From Brevibacillus parabrevis (GTDB lineage: Bacteria; Bacillota; Bacilli; Brevibacillales; Brevibacillaceae): 64,000 bases of DNA. A program made the translations under genes and the position numbers. Under the pieces are notes generated by a model. The model searched no databases, was not told the origin of the DNA, and saw nothing but the letters and a program-made list of their open reading frames with translations. Positions 1-7,891 of this stretch are shown piece after piece (position 1 is the stretch's first letter; each line of letters starts with the position of its first letter). The stretch spans positions 124,001 to 188,000 of the forward strand of contig NZ_RHHV01000019.1 of NCBI RefSeq assembly GCF_003710905.1, written 5' to 3'.

Positions 1-57
1 TGTCTGAAAGCAAACGGAGGAAGCATGACAGCGCGAACTGACAATGCAGCAGCTTAA
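1..57 (+). CDS. Possible 3' end of a gene entering from outside the window
   Basis: Reading from base 1, one frame is open to a TAA at 55-57 and encodes 18 residues ending in TARTDNAAA. An internal ATG at 25 has GGAGGA just upstream, so it could instead be a ten-codon mini-ORF. Nothing identifies the product. A second frame is open to position 41, so the assignment is weak. Confidence 0.2.
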   Translation, partial: CLKANGGSMTARTDNAAA

Positions 58-248
58 CGCACAAAAGCACAGCGCTTTGAGCGACCCTCTTTTTCTAAAT
101 AGATAGACAATTGCGTCAGGCAATCCGCCTGCCTACTCTTCCACTCACCTACGTTGCCTTTCCTATTTTACTATATTTTTCAATGGGAATTTGCAGTTTT
201 TTTAGTCAAGTGTTACAATTCTTTCCATTCTCTCGCCACAATAACAAA
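58..248. other. Intergenic stretch, no gene seen
   Basis: Between the possible upstream gene end and the cvfB terminator. It holds a T-run near 91-95 after a weak GC inverted repeat and AT-rich sequence. Open frames that cross it run into the antisense of cvfB and have no convincing start. Confidence 0.4.
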
Positions 249-305
249 AAACCCTCTCTGGCGCTTGGCTTCGGCTTGAAGCAGTGTGCGCACCTGAGAG
301 GGTTT
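249..305 (-). terminator. Intrinsic terminator of cvfB
   Basis: The arms AAACCCTCTC (249-258) and GAGAGGGTTT (296-305) form a perfect 10-bp stem. The long loop itself contains a GCTTC/GAAGC hairpin. On the minus strand the stem is followed by a T-run, as expected just after the cvfB stop. Confidence 0.8.
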
Positions 306-312
306 CGCTTTA

Positions 313-1230
313 TTAGTCTTCCTCGTGACGAACGATTTTCGTCCACCCGTCTACTTGTTCCACCCGACGCTCTTTCATGAGCTTGCCAAGCGCACGTTTG
401 AAGCTGGATTTGCTCATCTGGAACTTTTCGCGGATGATATCCGGTTCGGTACTGTCTGTATAAGGCATGGCTCCGTCCCGATTGATCAAATAGCGCAGCA
501 GCTTGTCGGCATCTTCGCCGTACTGCACTTCTTTGCGTTCCTTCATGGAACCGTTCAGCCTGCCGTCTTCGCGCACATAACTGATGCGGCTGGTCACAGT
601 CTGGCCCAAACGGAGTCGGCCAACCATCTCATCGCGGTGAATGAACAAAATATGCTCGTCCTCCGTCAGCAAAAACGCGCCTGCCGCTATGACTTTGTAG
701 ACCGTGCCTTCCACCTGCTTGTTCAGCATCTCTGCTCCTGCCATGGCGGCAATTTTGGTTACTTCATTTTCTGTCACAGGCTTGGCCAGCAGACGTCCGA
801 GCTTGTCCTGTTTCAACGTAACGAGAATCTGATCCCGCGGGCGCGGCCACTCATCGCTCAGCTTGGGCAGGTCGTCGACGAACAGAAGCAAATCTTTTTT
901 GATCCCGTTATCGAGGAAAACTCCCATGCGCGGGGAAATGTCCACAACTTCCAGCCAGCCATACTCGCCCATGCCGACATACGGCATATCCATCGTCGCG
1001 GCCAATCGATTCTCGTGGTCGTGGTACAAAAACACTTCCACCTCATCGTCCAAATGCAACCGTTCGTGCGCTTCCTTTTCGTGCAGGAAAACTTCGTCGT
1101 CGCCCGCGCGAAGGAAATAGCCGATCTCGGTCTTTCGCGCCACCTTCATTTCCAGTGTCATGCCCGCCTGCAAATTGCCAGTAGCAGCAGTAGCAACCTT
1201 CTGCGGCTCGCGTTTTGTCTTTTTGTACAT
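313..1230 (-). CDS. cvfB: S1-domain RNA-binding protein, CvfB family
   Basis: A 305-residue cytoplasmic protein of the CvfB/YitL family. Members carry repeated S1-like OB folds for RNA binding and a C-terminal winged helix. Here the S1-like segments cover about residues 20-220 (for example LEMKVARKTEIGYFLRAG and GTVYKVIAAGAFLLTE). The C-terminal 70 residues (PDIIREKFQMSKSSFKRALG) have the winged-helix pattern. In staphylococci CvfB affects virulence gene expression; in this organism the role is unknown. It is a single gene with its own terminator, divergent from uppP. Length matches the family. Confidence 0.88.
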   Translation of the reverse strand: MYKKTKREPQKVATAATGNLQAGMTLEMKVARKTEIGYFLRAGDDEVFLHEKEAHERLHLDDEVEVFLYHDHENRLAATMDMPYVGMGEYGWLEVVDISPRMGVFLDNGIKKDLLLFVDDLPKLSDEWPRPRDQILVTLKQDKLGRLLAKPVTENEVTKIAAMAGAEMLNKQVEGTVYKVIAAGAFLLTEDEHILFIHRDEMVGRLRLGQTVTSRISYVREDGRLNGSMKERKEVQYGEDADKLLRYLINRDGAMPYTDSTEPDIIREKFQMSKSSFKRALGKLMKERRVEQVDGWTKIVRHEED

Positions 1231-1432
1231 GCTTCTTTCTTCCTCACTCTCTTCCTATATGCACACTAACTATACCCATCCCGGCCAGGAAAATACCACT
1301 ACTTTTTTCTCGCGAGAACAAAGCTTCCGCCTAAAAAAAGGCAAGTCTCGTCTTCGCGAACATACATATGACAGTAAGACCCGGCTTGTACCCCGGTTTC
1401 ATTTTGCCAACAGACAGGAGTGACCGCTATCC

Positions 1433-2212
1433 ATGCTCGTACTTCTTGAACATATTTTTCTCGGGATTGTTCAAGGCTTGACTGAATTTTTGCCGATCTC
1501 CAGCACAGGCCACCTCGTCTTGTTCCGAAAGCTGTTTGGCATGCAGGAGGTCGGGCTGCTTTTTGACACGATGCTCCATTTCGGCACGCTGATCGCTGTC
1601 GTCATCGTGTTTTGGCCGCAAATCCGCTATATCGTCTTGAACCCGTTGTCCAAGCTGACCAAGCTGCTCGTGGTCGGAACGATCCCGACTGCGGCGATTG
1701 GCCTGTTGTTCGAGGACTATTTTGAAGAAATTTCCCGCAGCGGAATCACCATCGGCTGGGAGTTTCTCGCGACAGGGGCGATTCTTTGGGCTGTAGAGTC
1801 CATGCGGCGCGGTCAGCGAAAGTTTGACGACATCAGCTATGCGGATGCCTTGATCATCGGCACTCTGCAAGGAGCGGCGATTCTTCCCGCCATCTCCCGT
1901 TCCGGACTGACGATAGCCGGAGCGCTCATGCGCGGGATTGATCGGGCTGACGCTGCCCGCTTTTCCTTTTTGATTTCCTTGCCAGCCATCCTCGGGGCAT
2001 GTGTGCTGCAAACAGCCAAGCTGGCGGCGGCGCCACTCCATACCGCCCTCCTGATCCCGATGCTCGTCGGAACAATTTGCGCCGGACTAGCCGGGTACGT
2101 CGCCATTCGCTGGATGCTGAAAATCATCAGCACAGGCTCGATGAAAGGCTTTGCCGTTTACGTCTGGGTACTGGGGGCACTGATTTTGGCGATGCAATAT
2201 CTCGGCTGGTGA
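1433..2212 (+). CDS. uppP: Undecaprenyl-diphosphate phosphatase (first copy)
   Basis: A BacA/UppP-family integral membrane phosphatase of 259 residues. It recycles undecaprenyl pyrophosphate to the monophosphate carrier for peptidoglycan and teichoic acid synthesis, and its activity can give bacitracin tolerance. The family motif GLTEFLPISSTGH lies near residues 15-27 and AISRSG near residue 150; several hydrophobic helices follow. An AGGAGTG ribosome binding site lies about 10 bases before the ATG. A second, diverged UppP is encoded at 54431-55261. Confidence 0.93.
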   Translation: MLVLLEHIFLGIVQGLTEFLPISSTGHLVLFRKLFGMQEVGLLFDTMLHFGTLIAVVIVFWPQIRYIVLNPLSKLTKLLVVGTIPTAAIGLLFEDYFEEISRSGITIGWEFLATGAILWAVESMRRGQRKFDDISYADALIIGTLQGAAILPAISRSGLTIAGALMRGIDRADAARFSFLISLPAILGACVLQTAKLAAAPLHTALLIPMLVGTICAGLAGYVAIRWMLKIISTGSMKGFAVYVWVLGALILAMQYLGW

Positions 2213-2222
2213 AGCCAAAAGG

Positions 2223-2254
2223 AAAAAAGCCGGCTGCGCCATAGCCGGCTTTTT
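2223..2254. terminator. Bidirectional intrinsic terminator
   Basis: AGCCGGCT (2228-2235) and its inverted copy (2243-2250) form a perfect stem with A-run before and T-run after. It can stop both uppP from the left and the small membrane gene from the right. Confidence 0.85.
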
Positions 2255-2459
2255 ATCTGCTCTCTTCCTTGTCAGGATAACGACTGGCGATCAGTTTGCC
2301 TACCAAAAGAATAATCCCGTAAAAAGCGGTCGCCAAAAGGGAAGTTGCCAGCCACGTAGCTGTTCCCAAGGCGAGATAAAGCAGCGCATGAGCGATAAAA
2401 ATACCCACAAGCCATACCAGGATGTTCATCCTGTTCAAAAACGTCATCAAGCCGCGCAA
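2253..2459 (-). CDS. Small hypothetical membrane protein
   Basis: A protein of about 68 residues with two predicted membrane segments (NILVWLVGIFIAHALLYLAL and the segment just after it) and a charged tail SRYPDKEESR. I do not recognise the family. A GGAGGTG lies 9 bases upstream of an in-frame TTG at 2457-2459, which I take as the start; another TTG at 2480 would add seven residues. The Toprim gene is upstream on the same strand with a gap of about 80 bases, so they may share a transcript. Confidence 0.6.
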   Translation of the reverse strand: MRGLMTFLNRMNILVWLVGIFIAHALLYLALGTATWLATSLLATAFYGIILLVGKLIASRYPDKEESR

Positions 2460-2540
2460 GTGTCTTTGCACCTCCACCAATCCATTTACTACTGTTATAG
2501 CCGATCGAGGGAGGTTTTATCCCCTGATCTCTGTACCAGA

Positions 2541-2879
2541 TCAAGGAGCCGGCACGATCACGGCAAATCCGGCCCGTTCCAATATTTCCGCCAGAACAGG
2601 AAGTGGCGTGTCTGCCACTTCCCGGTACATTTTCGGAGTGTGCAGATGTCCGGCGTGCGGGAAGTCTTCGGATAAGCTCGCCCGCAATTTTTTTCCGCTG
2701 TCATCTTCATCTGTAAACAAATACACTTCTTCCGCCGATTCTGCCTGGGCCAGAAGCTGTTCGCCTTTCTCCTGACTGTAGGAGCCAAACGTGCAAAAGA
2801 TGGTCACAGGCTCGGCCAGTACGCGAAGCAATCGCTCCTTGTCTGTCTTCCCCTCCACGATGATGACACACTTCCCCAT
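2541..2879 (-). CDS. Toprim-domain protein (YusF-like)
   Basis: A 112-residue stand-alone Toprim protein. It opens with VIIVEGKTDKERL, the Toprim glutamate motif, and carries LFTDEDDSGKKLR near residues 52-64, the DxD motif. Toprim folds bind divalent metal in primases, topoisomerases, RNase M5 and OLD nucleases. Small stand-alone members like Bacillus YusF have no established function. The start is fixed by AAGGAGGGG just upstream of ATG at 2877-2879. Confidence 0.75.
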   Translation of the reverse strand: MGKCVIIVEGKTDKERLLRVLAEPVTIFCTFGSYSQEKGEQLLAQAESAEEVYLFTDEDDSGKKLRASLSEDFPHAGHLHTPKMYREVADTPLPVLAEILERAGFAVIVPAP

Positions 2880-3036
2880 GCCATCCCCTCCTTTATCACT
2901 CAAGCATTTTCTTTCTATAGTATACCTTGCGCCTTTAGGAAAGACAGTCGCCCTGCGGGAAAATGTGGGGCGAGTAGTTATGCCGCAAGCTAGACATCGT
3001 AAATAAAGAAGCCACGTTATGAAGGGGGAACACGCG

Positions 3037-3198
3037 ATGTCCAAATTCAAAAGCGCGAAAAACTTGAACCAAAAAGGATTGGCTGTCAGCGGACTGACCA
3101 GCAGCACGGTGGCGGATGATACGCATACCGAAAGCAACCAAGGCTCTTCCCAGCAACACAATCAGCACAATCGCGAAGACAACACCACACAAGGGTAA
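3037..3198 (+). CDS. Small hydrophilic protein, unknown
   Basis: A 53-residue, very hydrophilic protein beginning MSKFKSAKNLNQKG, with a tail rich in Q, N and H (SSQQHNQHNREDN). GAAGGGGG precedes the ATG at a normal distance and a strong terminator follows the stop. The composition resembles small spore-associated proteins, but no family motif is visible. It is divergent from the Toprim gene. Confidence 0.6.
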   Translation: MSKFKSAKNLNQKGLAVSGLTSSTVADDTHTESNQGSSQQHNQHNREDNTTQG

Positions 3199-3204
3199 CG
3201 GTGT

Positions 3205-3232
3205 AACGGCTTCTTCCACAGAAGCCGTTTTT
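3205..3232 (+). terminator. Intrinsic terminator
   Basis: ACGGCTTCT and AGAAGCCGT form a perfect 9-bp stem around a 5-base loop, followed by a T-run, seven bases after the stop of the small hydrophilic gene. Confidence 0.85.
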
Positions 3233-3339
3233 CCATGCGTCCACGTTTGCCAAAAAAAGCACACCCGCTGGCTCCTTTACTTTCCTCCTCCGCCTTGCTA
3301 CGCTAAGATCAAAACTTTCTGATTACGGAGCGATTACTT

Positions 3340-4584
3340 GTGGACCCATCGGCATCATTATGGAAGAATCCGTCTTTTTTGAAGCTGTGGCTGGCGCAAT
3401 TGACTGCGAACATCGGCGACCAATGCTACAGTTTTGCTTTGCTCTGGTACTTGCTGCAAGCGACCAAGTCAGGGACGGCGCTCAGCTTGCTGGCCATACC
3501 GGAAATGGTGGCCGGACTGCTTTTTTACCTGATCGGCGGCGTGCTGGCTGATCGGTACAATCCGCGCCTGCTGATGGTCGGAGCCGACGTCGCCCGTATT
3601 TTTGTGGCGATCGGAGTTGGCATCATGGCCGCCATGGGCATCGAGCAGTTTTCCTTTTTTCTGGTCGCGCAATTTTTACTCGGCTTGTTCTCCAGCCTGT
3701 TTCAACCAGCCCGCACTGTCGCGCTGAAAACCGTCGTGTCACTCGAACAGCTTGGACGCGCGAATGCCATCCTGGACACGACTTTTCGCACCGTTCGGAT
3801 CGCAGCGCCGATGACAATCGGACTTATCGCTTCCATCGTTCCGCTTTCCGCTCTGTTTTTTGTCAACGCTACGAGCTACTTGCTGTCTGTCGTTTTCTTG
3901 TATGCGATTCGCGTCTCTTTGACCGATACGCGGAACGGTCCGGCTGCCAAAATGACTCCCGGACAGTATGTGCGCGATATTGCCACAGGCGTGCGAGAGT
4001 TAAAAAAAAGCCGGATGTTGTTCCTGATTTTGCTGTTTAGCAACATGGGCTTTCTCGTCTGGCAAGTTTGCTACAGCGTCGGCTTTCCTTTTCTGGCCGA
4101 GCGCATGCAACAAGGCAACGGCAGTACGCTCGCGATGCTGATGGGCTTTTACGGGGTGGGCAATCTGCTCGGCAGCCTCTACATGTCCCGTGCGTACTAC
4201 ACGAAGTACCTGCTTGTCATCATGATCGGCTGGACGTTGCAAGCTGGCGGGTTCATGCTGCTCGCCGCTGGCGGGGCGATGCACTGGGTCGCTTTTCTCG
4301 GAGCCGCAGTAGCCGGGGTCGGCGGACCGTTTATCGGCATCCCGACCGTCACGGCCATTCAGGTCAAGGCCGGAGCGAGTACAGGGAAAATTTTCTCGAT
4401 CAACATGCTTTTCTTTACCTTTTTCTCCATGCTGTCCAGCAGTCTTGGGGCCATATGGCTTGGCAGCTGGCCCGTTGAGCAACTGTTTTTCGCGAGCAGC
4501 CTGTTCCTCGTCGTCATGTCTGCTGCAGGCTTTGCCATCATCAAACGAACATCCCGTGAGCAACACCAATCCGCTTCGCTATGA
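3340..4584 (+). CDS. MFS transporter
   Basis: A 414-residue major facilitator protein with about twelve hydrophobic helices. The loop motif GGVLADRYNPRLLMV near residues 66-80 matches the conserved GxLaDRxgrr loop. It resembles the MFS_3/enterobactin-exporter-like group of efflux carriers, so export is likely, but the substrate cannot be read from sequence. GTG at 3340 is chosen because GGAG sits 9 bases upstream. It is a single gene between terminators. Confidence 0.8.
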   Translation: MDPSASLWKNPSFLKLWLAQLTANIGDQCYSFALLWYLLQATKSGTALSLLAIPEMVAGLLFYLIGGVLADRYNPRLLMVGADVARIFVAIGVGIMAAMGIEQFSFFLVAQFLLGLFSSLFQPARTVALKTVVSLEQLGRANAILDTTFRTVRIAAPMTIGLIASIVPLSALFFVNATSYLLSVVFLYAIRVSLTDTRNGPAAKMTPGQYVRDIATGVRELKKSRMLFLILLFSNMGFLVWQVCYSVGFPFLAERMQQGNGSTLAMLMGFYGVGNLLGSLYMSRAYYTKYLLVIMIGWTLQAGGFMLLAAGGAMHWVAFLGAAVAGVGGPFIGIPTVTAIQVKAGASTGKIFSINMLFFTFFSMLSSSLGAIWLGSWPVEQLFFASSLFLVVMSAAGFAIIKRTSREQHQSASL

Positions 4585-4604
4585 ATGCGCGATTGGTGTT
4601 TTTC
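4562..4604 (+). terminator. Terminator overlapping the MFS stop codon
   Basis: AACACCAATC (4562-4571) and GATTGGTGTT (4591-4600) form a 10-bp stem followed by T's. The left arm lies inside the last codons of the MFS gene. Confidence 0.8.
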
Positions 4605-4619
4605 TTTGTGAAAAAACAA

Positions 4620-4648
4620 TTGCATTTCCAATTTTCACGTCATATAAT
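4620..4648 (+). promoter_or_regulatory. SigA-type promoter of the amt operon
   Basis: TTGCAT (4620-4625) and TATAAT (4643-4648) are separated by 17 bases. The -10 hexamer lies inside the first GlnR/TnrA-type box, and a second box lies downstream. Confidence 0.75.
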
Positions 4649-4654
4649 CTGACA
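4638..4654 (+). promoter_or_regulatory. GlnR/TnrA-type box 1, overlapping the -10
   Basis: The 17-base sequence CGTCATATAATCTGACA matches the TGTNANAWWWTNTNACA consensus with one mismatch (the first base). It covers the -10 hexamer, a position that favours repression over activation. Confidence 0.7.
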
Positions 4655-4667
4655 TAAATAAAAATGA

Positions 4668-4684
4668 TGTTAGATTATCTAACA
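4668..4684 (+). promoter_or_regulatory. GlnR/TnrA-type box 2, perfect match
   Basis: TGTTAGATTATCTAACA is a perfect inverted repeat and a perfect match to TGTNANAWWWTNTNACA. Its start lies exactly 30 bases after the start of box 1, about three helical turns, so two dimers could bind on the same face and block transcription of amt. Confidence 0.85.
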
Positions 4685-4703
4685 CAAAAAAGGAGTGGAA
4701 TGA

Positions 4704-6038
4704 ATGGAACCGACTCTCACTGAACTCTCGTCCGCCATTGATGCCACATGGGTCATGATCTCAGCCATCCTCGTCATTCTCATGCAGGTAGGTTTCGCCC
4801 TGCTTGAGGCTGGCTCGACCCGGATGAAAAACGCAGGCCATGTGGCAGGCAAAACCGTCCTCACCTTCGGCATTTGCTCCCTTGCTTTTTGGGCATTCGG
4901 CTTTGGCCTGACTTTTGGAGACGGCAATTCTTTTATCGGTCTAACGGGCTTCTTCTTCGACGGCTTGCAAAAAGACGCCTTCTCCGCTTTTTCCGCCGCT
5001 TCGGTTCCCATTTCCATTCTCTTTCTGTTTCAACTAGCCTTCGCCGCGGTTTCGCTGGCAATCGCCTGGGGCGGTTTCGCCGAACGAGCCAAGCTGTCCG
5101 TTTACTTTATTTTCAGCGTCTTGTTTACCGTCCTCATCTATCCGGTCGTCGGTCACTGGGTATGGGGCGGAGGCTGGCTCGCACAGCTCGGGATGCAAGA
5201 CTTCGCTGGCTCGACGGTTGTCCATCTGCAAGGAGCCATCGTCGCGCTCGTCGCTACCGTGCTGTTGAAGCCGCGCATCGGCAAGTACAATCGCGACGGC
5301 AGCTCCAATCTGATCCCCGGCCATAACCAGGTTTACTCCGTGCTCGGCGTCCTGTTTCTGTGGATCGGCTGGTTCGGCTTCAATGCCGGCTCCACGCTGG
5401 GCAGCACTTCCGGATTTTTCGGTTACATCGCCGTCACTACCAATCTCGCTACCGCCGCAGGTGCAGTAGCCGCGCTCGCCATCTCGTGGATCGTCATGGG
5501 CAAAGCCGACATCCCGAGCATGCTGAACGGCGTGCTGGCTGCTCTCGTCGCCATTACAGCTTCTTGCGCCTTCGTCGATCCTTGGGCTGCTGTTGTCATC
5601 GGAGCTGTGTCAGGTATTCTTACATTTTATACATCCATCTGGTTTGATCGCCTGGGCGTTGACGATCCGGTCTTTGCCTTCTCCGTTCACGGTGTGGCAG
5701 GAATTTGGGGAACTTTGTCCACTGGTTTGTTTGCGACGCCGGAGCTTGCTGAAAAAGTCGGCGTCGGCGGTGCCGGACTGTTTTACGGCGGAGGCTTGCA
5801 CCAATTGGGCGTACAGGCGCTCGGCCTCGCCGGTTCCATGGCTTACGTCTTTGTGGTAGCTTATGTGATTTTGTCTGTTTTGAAAGCGACAATCGGGCTT
5901 CGAGTCACAGAAGAAGAAGAGGTGGTTGGTCTTGACCTTAGCGAACACGGGGGATATGGTTATCCCGAACTACTGCAACCTGAGCGCATGCGCCCGGCAG
6001 CATCCCACCAAAGCAGCACCTCTCACACTCTCACCTGA
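4704..6038 (+). CDS. amtB: Ammonium transporter (Amt/MEP/Rh family)
   Basis: A 444-residue Amt-family channel that takes up ammonium across the cytoplasmic membrane. About eleven helices are visible. The pore histidines are present in VVHLQGA and in FSVHGVAGIWGTLSTG. The N-terminal part (TWVMISAILVILMQVGFALLEAG) is typical of Amt proteins without a signal peptide. It is the first gene of an operon whose promoter carries two GlnR/TnrA boxes, so expression should respond to nitrogen or glutamine status. No glnK/glnB gene follows; instead a DUF294 gene overlaps its 3' end by about 107 bases. Confidence 0.93.
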   Translation: MEPTLTELSSAIDATWVMISAILVILMQVGFALLEAGSTRMKNAGHVAGKTVLTFGICSLAFWAFGFGLTFGDGNSFIGLTGFFFDGLQKDAFSAFSAASVPISILFLFQLAFAAVSLAIAWGGFAERAKLSVYFIFSVLFTVLIYPVVGHWVWGGGWLAQLGMQDFAGSTVVHLQGAIVALVATVLLKPRIGKYNRDGSSNLIPGHNQVYSVLGVLFLWIGWFGFNAGSTLGSTSGFFGYIAVTTNLATAAGAVAALAISWIVMGKADIPSMLNGVLAALVAITASCAFVDPWAAVVIGAVSGILTFYTSIWFDRLGVDDPVFAFSVHGVAGIWGTLSTGLFATPELAEKVGVGGAGLFYGGGLHQLGVQALGLAGSMAYVFVVAYVILSVLKATIGLRVTEEEEVVGLDLSEHGGYGYPELLQPERMRPAASHQSSTSHTLT

Positions 6039-7101
6039 GCAAATCGAGCGGATTAGACAGGTTAATTCATTTGCTGAGCTTGCGCTGATTCGGCATGAAT
6101 TGTTGGACCCGTCTCCTATGCGCGACTTGAACCGGGCTGGCGAGATGGCTCCCTTTTCCATTGTCGTCAATTTGATTCACGACAACCTGATTCGCCAAGG
6201 CGTTCTGCTCGCTGTCGATTCCTTGGCGAAAAGGGGGCTTGGCACCCCGCCTGTGCCGTTTGCCTTTTTGCAATTCGGCAGCGGCGGGCGGTTCGAGCAA
6301 GCCATCATCAGCGATCAGGACAACGGGCTTGTCTACGATCTTCCTGATCACCTCAACGAACAAGAGATTGAGGCCGTTCACGGCTATTTTCAACTGCTGG
6401 CAGCCGCTGTCGTCTCCGGTTTGGAGGAAGCGGGCTATCCGCCTTGCCAGGGCAACGTAACATGCCTTTCCCCCAGATGGCGCGGCAGTGTCGCTCAATG
6501 GGTCGACCAGTTGGACCGCTGGATCTCGCATCCCGTCTGGGAAAATGCTCGCTATCTGCTTCTGGCAAGCGACGTGCGCGTGCTGTACGGGGAATCCGCT
6601 ATTTTCACCCCGGTATTGGATCGATTCAGGCAGCTTTTGGCTGGCAATACGTTTTTGTTGGATCGGCTGGTCAGCAACACGTTGCACTACCGGGTGCCGC
6701 TTGGTCTGTTCGGGCGCGTCCTGCCTGAAGTCACTGGCCGTTTTCGCGGAGCCGTCAACATCAAATACGGCATCTATTTGCCGATCGTCAACTGCGTGCG
6801 GCATTTCGCCCTGGCGCACGGCATCTTCGCCAGCTCGACGCTGGAGAGGCTGGGCCAACTGGCGGAAAAAGGCGTGTGGAGCAAAAGCTTTTGCGACGAA
6901 GTAGCGGCACATTTTCGGCTGATCCAGGGACTGCGCCTGATCGCCTTTCTCCATTGGGAGGACGGTCTGTATACGAGCAACAGCTACATCAAGCTGAGCA
7001 AGCTTTCCCCCGATTCAGCCGTATCGATGCGCGAGGCGATGAAGCTGGCTATCCGCCTGCAAAAAATGACGGCCAAACTCCCGTCCAGCTTCAAAGGATA
7101 G
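5932..7101 (+). CDS. DUF294 nucleotidyltransferase-like protein
   Basis: A protein of about 389 residues in the GlnD-like nucleotidyltransferase superfamily (DUF294 plus DUF294_C). The catalytic signature GSGGRFEQAIISDQDNGLV is intact, with the metal-binding aspartates at about residues 128 and 130. Unlike many DUF294 proteins it has no CBS or cyclic-nucleotide domain. The biochemical function of DUF294 is not established; protein nucleotidylation is an inference from the fold. The start is uncertain. TTG 5932 has GAGGTGG six bases upstream; TTG 5926 and ATG 5956 are alternatives. It overlaps amt heavily and is followed by an exonuclease gene. Confidence 0.8.
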   Translation: MTLANTGDMVIPNYCNLSACARQHPTKAAPLTLSPEQIERIRQVNSFAELALIRHELLDPSPMRDLNRAGEMAPFSIVVNLIHDNLIRQGVLLAVDSLAKRGLGTPPVPFAFLQFGSGGRFEQAIISDQDNGLVYDLPDHLNEQEIEAVHGYFQLLAAAVVSGLEEAGYPPCQGNVTCLSPRWRGSVAQWVDQLDRWISHPVWENARYLLLASDVRVLYGESAIFTPVLDRFRQLLAGNTFLLDRLVSNTLHYRVPLGLFGRVLPEVTGRFRGAVNIKYGIYLPIVNCVRHFALAHGIFASSTLERLGQLAEKGVWSKSFCDEVAAHFRLIQGLRLIAFLHWEDGLYTSNSYIKLSKLSPDSAVSMREAMKLAIRLQKMTAKLPSSFKG

Positions 7102-7114
7102 GGGGGAGACGCGC

Positions 7115-7849
7115 TTGGCAAAATGGGATTTCATCGGCCGCCTGTGGAACATGAATCGCGGCATGACAGGCGTACCGGGCGACTGGAAGTGGGGGCTTGG
7201 CGAGGACGACAAGCAGCATCAAGCGTACTTGCGCTCCATCTCCAAAGAAGCCAGGCGTGTCGATTCCAGCGAAAACATACCGCTTGCCGATTTGGAGGTA
7301 GTGGTGGTCGATCTGGAAACGACGGGCTTTTACCCGGACCACGGAGACGCGATCATCTCGATTGGCGCGGTCGCCATGCGCGGCGAGAAGCTGCTGCTTG
7401 GAGATTCGTTTTACACGCTCGTCAATCCCGGGCGGACGATCCCGCCACACGTCAGCTCGCTGACCGGAATCTCCGACGAAATGACCGCAGACGCCCCGGA
7501 GCTTCTGGAGGCGTTGTCGCGGTTTTTCCGCTTCGTCGGAGATCGTCCGCTCGTCGCCCATCACTCCCGCCACGAACGCGAATTTTTCCGGTCGGCCCTG
7601 TGGAAAACGAGTCGGCGTCCGTTGACACACCGGATGCTGGACACGATGCTGCTCATTCGCCTGTTGAGCAACCCGATCGGCAACGGATCGCTGGATGCCC
7701 TCTGCGCCCTGCACGACATCCCGATCTCCCGCAGGCACCATGCCTATTGTGACGCCGTAGCTTGCGGGACGCTCTGGGCGACGTATTTGACAAAAGCACA
7801 AAAAGCCGGATACACGAGTCTCCGGGAGGTATATGAAGCTTTGCGCTAG
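7115..7849 (+). CDS. DnaQ-like DEDDh 3'-5' exonuclease
   Basis: A 244-residue exonuclease of the DNA polymerase III epsilon/PolC-exo type. Exo I is VVDLETTGFYP with D66 and E68, Exo II is around LVAHHSRHEREFF, and Exo III is HHAYCDA, giving the H-x4-D of the DEDDh class. About 60 residues precede the nuclease core. TTG at 7115 is supported by GGGGGGAG six bases upstream. It lies 13 bases after the DUF294 gene. DUF294-exonuclease pairs beside a membrane transporter occur in other bacteria, so a shared regulatory role is more likely than replication proofreading. Confidence 0.85.
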   Translation: MAKWDFIGRLWNMNRGMTGVPGDWKWGLGEDDKQHQAYLRSISKEARRVDSSENIPLADLEVVVVDLETTGFYPDHGDAIISIGAVAMRGEKLLLGDSFYTLVNPGRTIPPHVSSLTGISDEMTADAPELLEALSRFFRFVGDRPLVAHHSRHEREFFRSALWKTSRRPLTHRMLDTMLLIRLLSNPIGNGSLDALCALHDIPISRRHHAYCDAVACGTLWATYLTKAQKAGYTSLREVYEALR

Positions 7850-7891
7850 AATGTGACTTTTATCGTTTGGATCTCAAAGGAGACGGTTCCC

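Noticed and set aside
325..1269. A 314-codon open frame on the plus strand
   Set aside because: It is entirely antisense to cvfB and lacks any domain-like pattern or good start.
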